DNA of 64,000 nucleotides from Rivularia sp. T60_A2020_040. GTDB lineage: Bacteria; Cyanobacteriota; Cyanobacteriia; Cyanobacteriales; Nostocaceae. The stretch spans positions 1 through 64,000 of the forward strand of contig JACYMD010000010.1 of the NCBI GenBank assembly GCA_015272215.1, given 5' to 3'. A model generated the notes under the pieces. It was not told where the DNA came from and did no database searches. It worked only from the letters and a program-made list of their open reading frames with translations. This document shows, in pieces, positions 20,501 through 29,975 of the stretch. Numbering within the stretch: the stretch's first letter is position 1; every line of letters begins with the position of its first letter. The position numbers and the translations under genes are program-made.

Positions 20501-21252
20501 AACTCAACCCTCCCACCATAAGCGTTTAATTCTCCACCATTCATGTTGACATTGCCACCGAGCAGTAGCAAACTCTTACCATCGGGTACGCGCAAACCAA
20601 ATGCATCACTACCTGATGGACTTTGTTGTGCTGGTGCAACTGAATTATTTTGAATCGATGCTGTTTGCTTAATTTGACTGAATAAAAAAGCCGAAGGATT
20701 TACGGTTAATAAAGGTGTGGTTTCGGGATTTGTCGCACTAAAAAATCCTTGTTCACCAAACTCAATCCCATTGGCAGTAGTCCCCACAAAGGAACCATTG
20801 ATATCCAAACTAGCATTTTCACCAAAAACAATTCCATTGGGATTAATTAAGAATAAATTTGCATTACTAGGGTCAAAATTTCTATTCGATATCGTACCCA
20901 AAATTCCTAATATTTCTGAAGGATTATTTCCCGTTACTCTGGTTAAAACGTTTTGAATATTATCATTAGGAACAACAAAATAAGCTCCTCTTCCTTCCCC
21001 GACGTTGAATTCTTGCAAACTATGAAATAAATTTTGACCCCGCTCTGCTCCACCTTCTATCAAGGTGCTGGGGATACCATTTCTATTTACATTATTATTA
21101 TTAATTTGTGATGATTCAATACCTAAAGTGTTATCCGGTACAATATTGCTTTGAGCAAAACCCGGTTCTATTGATGTGACGCTGACACTCAAAAATCCTA
21201 GTAATACTTTTAGAGAAAATTTCCATAAACTGTTATAATTAATTTCCTTCAT
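17575..21252 (-). CDS. Filamentous-haemagglutinin-type (two-partner secretion) exoprotein with internal repeats
   Basis: TPS-like N-terminus (NIVPDNTLGIESSQI...EGGAERGQNLFHSLQEFNVGEGRGAYF...NPNGIVFGENASLDINGSFV); beta-helix repeats; cyanobacterial TPS-exoprotein-like C-terminus. Confidence 0.92.
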   Translation of the reverse strand: MKEINYNSLWKFSLKVLLGFLSVSVTSIEPGFAQSNIVPDNTLGIESSQINNNNVNRNGIPSTLIEGGAERGQNLFHSLQEFNVGEGRGAYFVVPNDNIQNVLTRVTGNNPSEILGILGTISNRNFDPSNANLFLINPNGIVFGENASLDINGSFVGTTANGIEFGEQGFFSATNPETTPLLTVNPSAFLFSQIKQTASIQNNSVAPAQQSPSGSDAFGLRVPDGKSLLLLGGNVNMNGGELNAYGGRVELGGLAETGTVALDINGNNFSLGFPDNVTRADVSLTNQAKVYVEGAGGGDIVVNARNVEITGGSFLSGGIGQGLGTPETVAGDITLDATGEITVADSSIFNDVRRDSRGNGGNITVNAGSFNLAEGAALTAATFGEGKAGNVTITANDTVSLTAALILSTVETGGVGEGGNIEINAANLTLRDGAQLLTITRGASDTQSAGRGNAGNVNVNVRGVVDIAGEKNGLRSGIISDVGTGTIGNGGNITVNAGSFNLAEGAQLAASTLGEGNAGSVTVTANDTVSLTDASIFSNVEAGGVGDGGNIEINAASLTLRDSAQLITITSSASDTQSAGRGDAGNVNVNVTGVVDIAGVKDGLSSAIFSNVETGTIGNGGNITVNAGSFNLAEGARLSASTFGEGDAGNVTVTAKDTVSFTDANIFSTVQAGGVGDGGNIEINAANLTLRDSAQLQTSISRASDTQSAAQGDAGNVNVNVTGVVDIAGVKDGFSSAIFSDVETGTIGNGGNITVNASSFKLAEGASLDARTFGEGNAGNVTVTANDTVSLTDAAGIFSTVEAGGVGDGGNIEINAPNLTLRDSAQLVTSTREASDTQSAGKGNAGNVNVNVTGVVDIAGVKDGFPSAIASDVETGTSGNGGNITVNAGSFKLSEGALLDARTENNNRGGDITVNTNLFEALNGGQIITTTSNSGNAGKITVNATEKVIINDSDSNFNDRVANFPTRIGNIGANSGFFVRSTGSGNTGNIEINSPKITLDNQARLNAESESVNGGNINLNVSELLLLRRGSQITTNAGTAQQGGNGGNITINAPNGFIVGFPKENSDITANAFTGTGGNVEINSQGIFGIEPRTEQTAQSDITASSQLGVSGNVNLTTPDNSDIQNSLIELLENPIDSEALIASSCVVRSRERNGTFFITGVQGFPYRPGDAVPSVYSTIGVQSVPNSISEKPRRRWKIGDPIVEPSGVYRLENGQRILSRECMK

Positions 21253-21640
21253 TTCAACCTCTTATGTTTCAAATTATGTTTGAAATTATATTTGAAATTA
21301 TGTATGTTTCAAAAATATATCTCGTTCCATCTAAGTTTTAGAAGGTGTTTTAGAAATATCCGGCAGTTTAAACCGCGACTACATAAACAACTACTCCTAT
21401 CCCGCTGGAAAATTACCTATTTCTCTTTACCTCTTTTCTCTGTGTACTCTGCGTCTAGAAGGGTTTTTTTAATCGGTAATCTTCTACCGGGAAGGGAGTA
21501 ATCGCGATCGCAACGAGCTTGCACTACGTGAACACATTTGATGATTCAAAAAAATATTTAAGTGCATTTACTGTCAATCAAGTGATAACAGCTACATAAA
21601 TGCACCCAAACAAATAAAAATTAACTTTTTTCGCTTGAAA

Positions 21641-22387
21641 CTAAGTTTCGTCTTCCACGGGGAAAAACTCCTTGGTATCGGGAGAAAAAGTCCAAGCAAT
21701 TCCATCTGGATCTTTATTACGACTCCATTCGGGAAATTCTGGATCATCTCTACGCTTGAAAACTGTGCTGGAATAAACCCCCAAACGTTTAGCAAGCTCA
21801 GATTGAATTAAAGAACCTAAAAACAGTTGTTTTTCTAAAGGTTTCTCTAGGTGTTTTAGAGTTTCTTTTGGTAACTGTTGCTCCTGATTTACTAATTCAA
21901 CAACTGATGCTTCCTGCTCAACTTTTAAAGAAATTGGTTCGAGAAATTCTTTGTTTAAAGTTACTCCCGGTGCATTACTAAAGTCGATTTCTGGTTCACT
22001 ACTGTCGAGAATGCTACCCAAAGTATTGGCACTCATAAAGTAATAAACTTTATTCGCATCATCCAAGTTAGCAATAGTCGCGCCAAATTCAGAAGCTTTA
22101 CTATCCAAATAGCGTTTTGCCTTACCTCCATGAAAATTGCCCCGTAACGCCAAATCCATAGGGGTAATTCTGCCTTGATTTTCCCTAACTAACTGCTGGA
22201 AAACTGGATTAACCTTATTACACCATTGCTGCCATTGAAAGGTTCGCCACAAATTGAATGCAATAACTATGGCAAACAATCCCAACAAAAATCGCCAGGT
22301 ACTAACTAGGAAAATAATTACAAACGATAATGGCAAAAGTAGAAGCAAAAAACCTTTGCCCGAAGTTTCTAGTGTTGTTTCACTCAT
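21641..22387 (-). CDS. Conserved hypothetical membrane protein with two N-terminal TM helices
   Basis: Full ORF; hydrophobic LLLLLPLSFVIIFLVSTWRFLLGLFAIVIAF. Confidence 0.6.
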   Translation of the reverse strand: MSETTLETSGKGFLLLLLPLSFVIIFLVSTWRFLLGLFAIVIAFNLWRTFQWQQWCNKVNPVFQQLVRENQGRITPMDLALRGNFHGGKAKRYLDSKASEFGATIANLDDANKVYYFMSANTLGSILDSSEPEIDFSNAPGVTLNKEFLEPISLKVEQEASVVELVNQEQQLPKETLKHLEKPLEKQLFLGSLIQSELAKRLGVYSSTVFKRRDDPEFPEWSRNKDPDGIAWTFSPDTKEFFPVEDET

Positions 22388-22620
22388 GCCTATGTATTTG
22401 CTAAGTGATTTATTTTAGGAAATAATATCATCTTGGCAAAAATTGGGACACTAATTTGTATTGTTTGTTGATTTAGAGAAAAATTTTTGGAAAAATTTGA
22501 TTTTATTCACACTTGCAAATTCGCCAATTTTTCAGTCAAAGTCCTTTATCCGCTTGTATTTGCCAAGTTTGAGGAGTATTTGGCATTAGACTAAATTTGG
22601 AAAACTAAGTAATTAGCAAT

Positions 22621-22662
22621 ACAAATTTATACTTGAATTTATACTTGAATTTATACTTGAAA
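22621..22662. repeat. 12-bp direct repeat (AATTTATACTTG) x3
   Basis: aatttatacttgaatttatacttgaatttatacttgaaaag read directly. Confidence 0.9.
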
Positions 22663-22708
22663 AGTATATAGGCTGAGAATTAGGGTTATTGTTTTGCATT
22701 TGGATGTC

Positions 22709-22818
22709 GCAGGTGCAGCTCAGTAGATAGAGCGCTCATGTTGGAACGATGAATTTAGGATTAACGCTTCAAATCTCCACCAATTAGGGGATGAATGGGT
22801 TTAATTCCCGTACCCGGC
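22709..22818 (+). tRNA. Aberrant tRNA-like gene (possible Ser-GGA-like; unusually long variable region)
   Basis: D-arm GCTCAGTAGATAGAGC; anticodon-like stem TCATg-ttGGAac-gATGA; variable-arm hairpin ATCTCC...GGGGAT; T-arm ATGGG-TTTAATT-CCCGT; acceptor pairing imperfect. Confidence 0.5.
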
Positions 22819-22835
22819 TCTACTGATTTACATAT

Positions 22836-22866
22836 AGCCTTGGCTAGAAGTCAAGGCTTTTTTTTG
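22836..22866 (+). terminator. Rho-independent terminator following the tRNA-like gene
   Basis: AGCCTTG-gctagaagt-CAAGGCT followed by TTTTTTT. Confidence 0.9.
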
Positions 22867-22922
22867 ACAATATAATACTATGATAAATTACACAAAATAT
22901 TTATTATTTAATAGATACATTT

Positions 22923-23465
22923 ATGATGTTTAAAAGGTCATATTATTTTTTGCAAACTATACTTGTTTTAATCAGCAGTATTTTTATATTTGGTACTAGT
23001 AGCGTAAATGCAGCCCAAACGGTTGTTTTTAGATACAGAACATTTCGTAGAACCTTGCCAGTCAGTGAATTAACAAAATTGTCGGAAACAGGAGAAGTTT
23101 CTCCAACATTGAATTATTATTTGCAGCAGACACAACAAAACCCTCAAGCAGTTCGAGATGTGTTGAATAGACAAGTAAATGTTGATACTGTGACTTTAGA
23201 TCGCACGTTAAATAGTCAGATTGGCGGTTTTTTATTAGACCAAATTAGTCAGACAATTCATACTCCCTCAAATCAAGCTAATAGACAAGCTTTGCGTTCA
23301 GCAATAGTATTATCTAGTACTGAAAATAATCAAGTTTCATTAATCGAAATAATTCAAAATTACCCAACTAATGAAGTTTATGTTCAGGGAGATAATTTAG
23401 CGCGGACTTATAATCAATTGAGCATTTTGACGGAAGGTTTGCGAGGATGGTTGGGTATTCGTTAA
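22923..23465 (+). CDS. DUF1400-like secreted protein
   Basis: Signal peptide then VVFRYRTFRRTLPVSELTKLSETGEVSPTLNYYLQ. Confidence 0.65.
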   Translation: MMFKRSYYFLQTILVLISSIFIFGTSSVNAAQTVVFRYRTFRRTLPVSELTKLSETGEVSPTLNYYLQQTQQNPQAVRDVLNRQVNVDTVTLDRTLNSQIGGFLLDQISQTIHTPSNQANRQALRSAIVLSSTENNQVSLIEIIQNYPTNEVYVQGDNLARTYNQLSILTEGLRGWLGIR

Positions 23466-23624
23466 TTATTAAATAAGCTAGCGCCACTATTTACTAAGGA
23501 TGATTTATTTACGCTGATATATCTGCCTTGAGAGTAGTTTAGTAATCATCTATAACTGTTAGATTGTGAATGCGAAATAAGTTGCACTTGATAATTTAAT
23601 CTCTAAAAACAATCTCTAAAAACA

Positions 23625-24326
23625 ATGGCATTTAAAGGCGTAATTTTGGATGTTGATGGAACCCTCGTTCTCAGTAATGATGTTCATGCTCAAGCTTGGG
23701 TAGAAACGTTTGCAAAGTTTGGTTATCAGGTAAAATATGAGGAAGTTCGACCATTAATTGGTATGGGTGGCGACCAAATTATTCCTAAATTTGCGCCGGG
23801 GCTTTCTGATAGTGAAGGAAAAGGTAAGGAAATTACTGATTACCGTAAACAATTAGTGCTTGATAAATTTGTACCACAAATGTCCCCTGCGAATGGTGCC
23901 AGAGAAATGGTATTAAAGTTGCAAGAACAAGGAAAACAGTTGGTAATTGCAACTTCAGCAAGTTCTAAAGTACTTACATCTTTACTCAAAGTTGCTAAGG
24001 TAGATGATATTCTTAGTCAAGATGAGGCTACAAGTTCTAATGATGCAGAAAACTCGAAACCATCACCAGATATCATCAAAGTTGCTTTAGAAAAGTTTGA
24101 AATGCAGCCTAATGAAATTGTGATGATTGGTGATACTCCTTACGATATTGAGGCTGCAAACAAAGCTGGAGTAGAAGTAATTGCGGTTCGTAGTGGTGGC
24201 TTCGATGATGCTCAACTAAAGAATGCGTCACGCGGAGCGTCAAGCCCCGGGCTTATCGCGATTTACAACGATGCTGCCGATTTGGTAGAAAATTATGATC
24301 ATTCACCGCTAGCAAGGGGGGAATAA
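23625..24326 (+). CDS. HAD-family hydrolase (phosphatase/phosphomutase-like)
   Basis: GVILDVDGTLVLSN; IVMIGDTPYDIEAANKAG. Confidence 0.93.
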   Translation: MAFKGVILDVDGTLVLSNDVHAQAWVETFAKFGYQVKYEEVRPLIGMGGDQIIPKFAPGLSDSEGKGKEITDYRKQLVLDKFVPQMSPANGAREMVLKLQEQGKQLVIATSASSKVLTSLLKVAKVDDILSQDEATSSNDAENSKPSPDIIKVALEKFEMQPNEIVMIGDTPYDIEAANKAGVEVIAVRSGGFDDAQLKNASRGASSPGLIAIYNDAADLVENYDHSPLARGE

Positions 24327-24415
24327 TTGTAATAGATTTATTTTTATCGTAGTGTCGTTAAGAAGAGGTAATTTAAATTTATAGTCACCTACATAAAATA
24401 TAAAATCCCAAGTTT

Positions 24416-24712
24416 ATGAAATTAATTGCTTTAATATTGCTTTTGCTGATTATTACTTTTTCATTGGCTTTTCCTGCGAATGCTGCTGTAACTTGCAAGG
24501 ATTTTAACGGACACGAAGTTTGTATTCTTGATATTAAACGTAGCGCTAAAAGATATTGGAATTATCGCACAACTATTAGTATTGATGGTGAGAAACAACC
24601 GTCAGAAATTTATAATTGTCGTGGAGAGTTTAAGATTCAAAATGATGGTAAAATTGTCAGGTTTGGGGAAGATGGTGTGGGTAATTTAATTTGTAAGTTT
24701 TTTAAGAAATAA
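24416..24712 (+). CDS. Small secreted hypothetical protein
   Basis: Signal peptide MKLIALILLLLIITFSLAFPANAA plus 4 Cys. Confidence 0.55.
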   Translation: MKLIALILLLLIITFSLAFPANAAVTCKDFNGHEVCILDIKRSAKRYWNYRTTISIDGEKQPSEIYNCRGEFKIQNDGKIVRFGEDGVGNLICKFFKK

Positions 24713-24787
24713 TTGTTTATAAAAAACCGCAGAGACACGAAGGACGCTGAGTAAAGAAGTACAGAGGTATTGCTTGTTTTTGGGATT

Positions 24788-24904
24788 TTATTTGTTTTGT
24801 GCTACGAGTATACAAGCAAGAATAAAGATGGTAAATCCTAGGTAGCTAAATACTGTTATCCAATCTTGCCAGTTGGGGGGAAGTATGAATGATGTATTGT
24901 TCAT
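24788..24904 (-). CDS. Possible 38-aa single-TM membrane protein
   Basis: ATG at 24904 preceded by AAGGATGG; MNNTSFILPPNWQDWITVFSYLGFTIFILACILVAQNK. Confidence 0.4.
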   Translation of the reverse strand: MNNTSFILPPNWQDWITVFSYLGFTIFILACILVAQNK

Positions 24905-24939
24905 GATTACCATCCTTCATGTAATAAATCGGCTTTTAT

Positions 24940-25284
24940 TTAATGTAAAACTTTCAATTGATTGGGATTAGCTAATGTTTTACCTAGCTTTTCGCTAAAA
25001 TAAACAACTTCATAGTTAGTTGCTAATTCTTGTTTCAATTGTTTCCATAAATTGATTCCTTCTTCTTCAAAAATTTGTTGTTCTTCGTTACTTGAAAAAA
25101 TAGATAAAGCAGGTTCATTTTCATCTAATTTTGCATCGTACATTTCTGCCCATTTCTCTAAACGATTTATGGTTTGTTGACTAAGCGGTAGTGTTTCTGG
25201 ATCGATATCACCTATTTTTTCAGAATTAACCCACCACAATGGATAGCATCCATAATCAGCCATGAGTTTAATTGTTTCTTTCAT
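24940..25284 (-). CDS. Hypothetical protein, candidate immunity/antitoxin partner of the upstream BECR-like gene
   Basis: Complete 114-aa ORF starting 15 nt after the upstream ORF, same strand. Confidence 0.5.
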   Translation of the reverse strand: MKETIKLMADYGCYPLWWVNSEKIGDIDPETLPLSQQTINRLEKWAEMYDAKLDENEPALSIFSSNEEQQIFEEEGINLWKQLKQELATNYEVVYFSEKLGKTLANPNQLKVLH

Positions 25285-25299
25285 AATTGCTACACCTAA

Positions 25300-25692
25300 T
25301 TACGCAGAAGTTCTAGGATTTGCACCAACTATATAACCATTTTTGCTGACAGTCACAGCTATATAGTAAATTTCGTTGTTAAAACTAACTTCATAAATCA
25401 CGCGAGTTTTCTTTCTTCCTTGATAACCAAGAATTTTACCTTTAGTTACTGCTGTAATTATAACGTCTGGAATTTCTTTTAATGGAATTCTTAATTCGGT
25501 AAACTCGTTGAAATGTTGCTCAAGTATATGTTGCAATCCAGCTTGAGTATTACCCTCTTCTAAAAATACAATTTTCCCATCATTTTGTTTTGCAATCCGG
25601 ATAATTTTTTCAGGAGTATGCTTGATACCAGCTTCCTGTAGTTCCTTGATTAAAGCTATTTTTTGCGCTTCCGAATCTGGCTGTTTCGTCAC
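25300..25692 (-). CDS. BECR-fold (Barnase/EndoU/ColicinE5-D/RelE-like) nuclease-type protein
   Basis: GLQHILEQHFNEF...IPDVIITAVTKGKILGYQ...YYIAVTVSKNGYIVGANP pattern. Confidence 0.6.
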   Translation of the reverse strand: MTKQPDSEAQKIALIKELQEAGIKHTPEKIIRIAKQNDGKIVFLEEGNTQAGLQHILEQHFNEFTELRIPLKEIPDVIITAVTKGKILGYQGRKKTRVIYEVSFNNEIYYIAVTVSKNGYIVGANPRTSA

Positions 25693-25736
25693 TATTTAAC
25701 TTTATCCCTGATGATTTTCTTTCCTATATATAATAA

Positions 25737-25766
25737 AAGTCTCCCATAAAAAATAACGAGAGACTT
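25737..25766 (-). terminator. Putative intrinsic terminator downstream of chlB
   Basis: Minus strand AAGTCTC...GAGACTT followed by TTATTATATATA, about 40 nt after the chlB stop. Confidence 0.6.
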
Positions 25767-25806
25767 GAAAGAAACTATCTTTTGGATAAAATATAAATCC
25801 AATTAA

Positions 25807-27333
25807 CTAAGCACCAACTGATTCTTTTGCTGCGTACAATACTTCTACGTTAATATCTTTTATTCCTCTTTCTCTGGCAAATTTCTCGGTGTTTCTTTTG
25901 ACTTTACCTCTGACAAATCCAGGAATTTTGTTCAACTCGATTAAACCATCTTTTGTCCAACCTAAATCGGATTCGGCGGATATTCCTTTGGTAATTACTT
26001 CTTTGGTATCATGTCCACCGAAGATTTCTAATAAATGGTCTTCCATTCCCAAGGTAAAGGAATTATATACTAAATCGGCGATTTGATTGGTTCCTTCGTA
26101 ACCCATGAAGGGTTTATAACCGATGGGGAAGTTTTGAATGTGAATTGGTGCAGCTATGACACCACAAGGAATATTTAAGCGTTTACCGACGTGACGCTCC
26201 ATTTGTGTACCGAAGATTGCTGAAGGTTCAACTTTTGCGATCGCGTCTCCAATTGCTCCGTGATCGTCGGTAATCAAAACTTCGTCGCAGTATTCACTTA
26301 CTTGTTCGCGGAACCATTCTGCATCATGCTTACAATAGGTTCCAGCCCATACTACATGAATTCCCATTTCCCTGGCTAATATCTTGGTCATGGCTGCTGC
26401 GTGGGTGTTGTCACCAAATACAACGGCTTTTTTACCTGTTAAATTTTGACAGTCAATGGAACGGGAGAACCATGCAGCTTGAGATACGTACAGTGTCTGC
26501 TCGTTGATAAATTCTTCGTAATTGACATCGGCACCTTGTTGATTAATTACCTGCTGGATTTTACGGATGCAACGAGCATTTTCTACTACACCCATCGGCG
26601 CAATATCAACGTAAGGTGTGCCAAATTCTGCTTGCAAATACTTGGCTGACATCATGCCAAGTTCGCGGTATGGTACTAAGTTGAACCAAGCACGAGGTAA
26701 GTTTTTCAATTCGTGAACGGAAGCACCTTCGGGAATGACAGCATTTATTTCAATTCCCAAATCGTGCATTAATTTCTTCAACTCGGTGCAATCGTGCAAG
26801 TTATGAAAACCGAGTGTGGAAATACCGATGATATTTACTGAAGGTTTTTCTGTCTTTCCCTGGGGAAGTTCGTCTTTTTTACGGGCTTTTTCGATGTAGT
26901 ATTTGACAACTTGATGCAAAGTTCTATCAGCAGCTTCCAACTCGTTGACGCGATAATGGTTGACATCAGCCAGCATGACATCACATTTGGCATCCATTTG
27001 CGCTCTTTCGACAAAGTTTTCTAAGTCTTCTTGCAGAATACTGGAGGTGCAAGTGGGAGTCAATACGATTAAGTCGGGATGTTCCTCAGAGTCTTTGCGG
27101 GTAATGTTATCTACTACTTTTTCTTGAGAACCACGAGCAAGAACGTTACGGTCAACAACACTAGTGGTTACGGGAGTAAAATTCCGTTCTCGTTCTAACA
27201 TCGATCGCATGACATTAAAATAATCATCACCAATCGGTGCGTGCATGATAGCATGAACATTTTTAAAAGAACTGGCAACTCGCAGGGTACCAATGTGAGC
27301 AGGACCGGCATACATCCAGTAAGCTAATTTCAT
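25807..27333 (-). CDS. chlB: Light-independent protochlorophyllide reductase subunit B
   Basis: [48 protein letters not shown]; full length 508 aa. Confidence 0.98.
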   Translation of the reverse strand: MKLAYWMYAGPAHIGTLRVASSFKNVHAIMHAPIGDDYFNVMRSMLERERNFTPVTTSVVDRNVLARGSQEKVVDNITRKDSEEHPDLIVLTPTCTSSILQEDLENFVERAQMDAKCDVMLADVNHYRVNELEAADRTLHQVVKYYIEKARKKDELPQGKTEKPSVNIIGISTLGFHNLHDCTELKKLMHDLGIEINAVIPEGASVHELKNLPRAWFNLVPYRELGMMSAKYLQAEFGTPYVDIAPMGVVENARCIRKIQQVINQQGADVNYEEFINEQTLYVSQAAWFSRSIDCQNLTGKKAVVFGDNTHAAAMTKILAREMGIHVVWAGTYCKHDAEWFREQVSEYCDEVLITDDHGAIGDAIAKVEPSAIFGTQMERHVGKRLNIPCGVIAAPIHIQNFPIGYKPFMGYEGTNQIADLVYNSFTLGMEDHLLEIFGGHDTKEVITKGISAESDLGWTKDGLIELNKIPGFVRGKVKRNTEKFARERGIKDINVEVLYAAKESVGA

Positions 27334-27711
27334 GGAAAGTTTTCTCCGTTTTATAGAAAATAAAGTTGTCCGATGATTGGACTATAAGTGCTTTAATTTA
27401 TTAACGTTCTTAATTATCGCAAAATAAGTAGTTATGAAGAAGTTAAGTTAATAGAAGTTGATTTAATGGTTAATTTTTCTTACATTTCGAGATTTTAAAG
27501 GTATTTTAATAAGTTAAGTAACATTATTGTTAATTTTTATAGTGTTAGTTCCCCTAATAAGTTATCAAACGTTTTTTCAACTTGATTTTCCCAAAGAGAT
27601 GATACAAGGGAGCTTTTCGGCTCCCATTACACAATTACTAATCACGGATTAAAAAGGATTACACGGATAAAAAGGATTTTAATTACCAATTACCCATTAC
27701 CAATTACCAAT

Positions 27712-28254
27712 TCAAGCTGTAACCAACCTTCTTAATGATTGAGCGCGACGTTTAGCAACGACATTTTTCGCATCTAATTCTAATGCTTTTTCGTAACTTT
27801 CTAAAGCCTGAGCATTTAATTTTTTACGCTCATATGCATGACCTAAATTATTCAAGGCTGTGACGTAATCGGGTTGTCTTTTTAAGGCTTCTTTGTAATT
27901 ACGAATTGCTAAGTCATACTGTTCTTGAGCAAAGTAAGCATAACCTAATCCGTTGTAAGCTAAGGTTACATAATATAATGTTGCAGCATCTATTTCTTCT
28001 TCTTCATCTGCTGCTTTGATTGCTTTTTGAAATAGGCTAACTGCTTGAGTAAATAGTTTTTTCTGTGAATAAATACTGCCTAATTGGTAATATTCTGCAA
28101 TCGAACCTGTTTCTTTGGTTAATTTAGAACGCAGTTTGGAAAAAGAGCCTTCTTGTTTGCGAGATTTAAAAATTTGGCGAAAAACGCTTATAACTGTTAA
28201 AAACAGCAAGCCTACTAAAATAGATAGATAAATAGTTGCTAAATTACTATTCAT
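27712..28254 (-). CDS. TPR-repeat membrane-anchored protein
   Basis: N-terminal TM; TPRs including YVTALNNLGHAYERKKLNAQALESYEKALELD. Confidence 0.85.
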   Translation of the reverse strand: MNSNLATIYLSILVGLLFLTVISVFRQIFKSRKQEGSFSKLRSKLTKETGSIAEYYQLGSIYSQKKLFTQAVSLFQKAIKAADEEEEIDAATLYYVTLAYNGLGYAYFAQEQYDLAIRNYKEALKRQPDYVTALNNLGHAYERKKLNAQALESYEKALELDAKNVVAKRRAQSLRRLVTA

Positions 28255-28374
28255 GAGCTTTTATTAATGTTCAATTATCAGTTATTAGTTATTCCAGTCT
28301 ACTATTTAGGATACTAGAATTGTAGGTGAAAAAAAATTACGATTTATCAATTTTGGGGAAGTAGGAACTAGTAA

Positions 28375-29262
28375 CTATAAGCCCCAATATTCAGCGCGTT
28401 GTTTGAGCCAACCTTTTTCTAAATAACTGCCGATTAATTGGCTGACTTGTCGTCTTAACTCATCATATTGCAATCCTTTGGGCATGACTACTGATAATGG
28501 TTGTGTTGATATTTTGGTTGGGAGTAGTCTATATTGGGGCTTTTGCTTTATCCAGTTGCTCAGGCTGGTAATATCGGCGGCGAAGGCTGTTACTTGGTTG
28601 TTTTCGATGAGGCTTTGTCCTTCTAAGTAAGATTCAACTCCCACTAATTCGGCTTTGGGGAGGTAATATCTTAGCGGAGCAATGGTACTGGAGTTTTTCA
28701 GGACGGCTATTTTACTGTTTTGTAAGTCGGTTAATTTTTGAATTGATGTGTCTTTTGTTGCGATAAATCCGCCGTCGAAGTAGTAAGGAACACTGAAATT
28801 GACGATGCGTTCTCGTGATGCAGTTGCGGTTACTTTAGCGATCGCAATATCAACTTCACCTTCTATAACTGCTTGGAGTCGCTCTAGGTTCGTTACAGGT
28901 TTGAATTTGACTAAATTATCTAATTTATCTGGTTTACTTAACAAGTCTTGCGCTAACCGTTGTGCTAGTTCGATTTCTAATCCTTGTAAGTTACCGCTTT
29001 GGTCTTTGAATCCTAAAGGTGGAAAGTTATCTTTGACTGCAACAATTATATAACCGCGCTGCTGAATTTCTTTTAATGTTGCAGCAGATATGGATAATGT
29101 TCCAACATTGAGGAATAAAAAAGTTAAACATAGAAAAGTTACAGCAGATTGTAGCAGATGTAACTTACGCTGCTGATTGTATTGCCGATTCTGTCGATGA
29201 ATTAACCGTAATTTCAACCAATCAATCATAGAAGAGCAACAGTAGTTACATCCGTGAGTCAA
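28375..29262 (-). CDS. Extracellular solute-binding protein (amino-acid type, family 3)
   Basis: GYIIVAVKDNFPPLGFKDQSGNLQGLEIELAQRLA. Confidence 0.88.
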   Translation of the reverse strand: MTHGCNYCCSSMIDWLKLRLIHRQNRQYNQQRKLHLLQSAVTFLCLTFLFLNVGTLSISAATLKEIQQRGYIIVAVKDNFPPLGFKDQSGNLQGLEIELAQRLAQDLLSKPDKLDNLVKFKPVTNLERLQAVIEGEVDIAIAKVTATASRERIVNFSVPYYFDGGFIATKDTSIQKLTDLQNSKIAVLKNSSTIAPLRYYLPKAELVGVESYLEGQSLIENNQVTAFAADITSLSNWIKQKPQYRLLPTKISTQPLSVVMPKGLQYDELRRQVSQLIGSYLEKGWLKQRAEYWGL

Positions 29263-29390
29263 TTTTAGATTTTAGATTTTGGATTTTGCGGAAAGTTTGG
29301 GGTGTAGATTCTCGAACCCCAAAACTTTCCAAGACGGATTTTGGATTATCCTTGATATCTAAAATTCCACATTTGTTGGGTTTTTGATAG

Positions 29391-29747
29391 TTAACTTTTA
29401 GCTTGAGAGGCAATTTCGGCAACTTTGCTAAAACCATCGGGATCTAAAATCGCCATTTGAGCCAACATTTTACGATTGATTTCGATGTTGGATTTTTTCA
29501 AATAGCCCATGAATTTGCTGTAACTCATACCATGCTCACGGATAGCAGCGTTGATACGGGTAATCCACAGCCGACGAAAATCACGTTTGCGTTTTTTGCG
29601 ATCGCGATAGGCGTGACGTAGGGCTTTCATGACCTGTTGGTTAGCGGTTCTAAATAAGGTAGAATGAGAACCACGAAAGCCTTTAGCTAGTTTAAGGATT
29701 TTTTTGCGGCGTTTGCGAGCTACATTACCGCGCTTGACTCTAGTCAT
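29391..29747 (-). CDS. rplT: 50S ribosomal protein L20
   Basis: [62 protein letters not shown]. Confidence 0.98.
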   Translation of the reverse strand: MTRVKRGNVARKRRKKILKLAKGFRGSHSTLFRTANQQVMKALRHAYRDRKKRKRDFRRLWITRINAAIREHGMSYSKFMGYLKKSNIEINRKMLAQMAILDPDGFSKVAEIASQAKS

Positions 29748-29777
29748 AGTTTTAGTTTCTCAACAATTTTGCAATAT

Positions 29778-29975
29778 TTACAAATATGGAAGCATACCGC
29801 GTACATTATCGGCATCGCGATCGTTAACAATCACTAATTTAGATAATTTATTCTTTTTATCGGTAGTCTTCTTTTCTAGAATGTGGTTTTTGAAGGCTTT
29901 GCGACGAACGATTTTACCACTACCTGTGGCACGAAATCGTTTTGCAGCAGCTTTACGAGATTTTAGTTTAGGCAT
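29778..29975 (-). CDS. rpmI: 50S ribosomal protein L35
   Basis: [36 protein letters not shown]. Confidence 0.97.
   Translation of the reverse strand: MPKLKSRKAAAKRFRATGSGKIVRRKAFKNHILEKKTTDKKNKLSKLVIVNDRDADNVRGMLPYL

Noticed and set aside
26446-26649. 67-aa ORF antisense to chlB
   Set aside because: Antisense to a well-conserved gene with no own signature.
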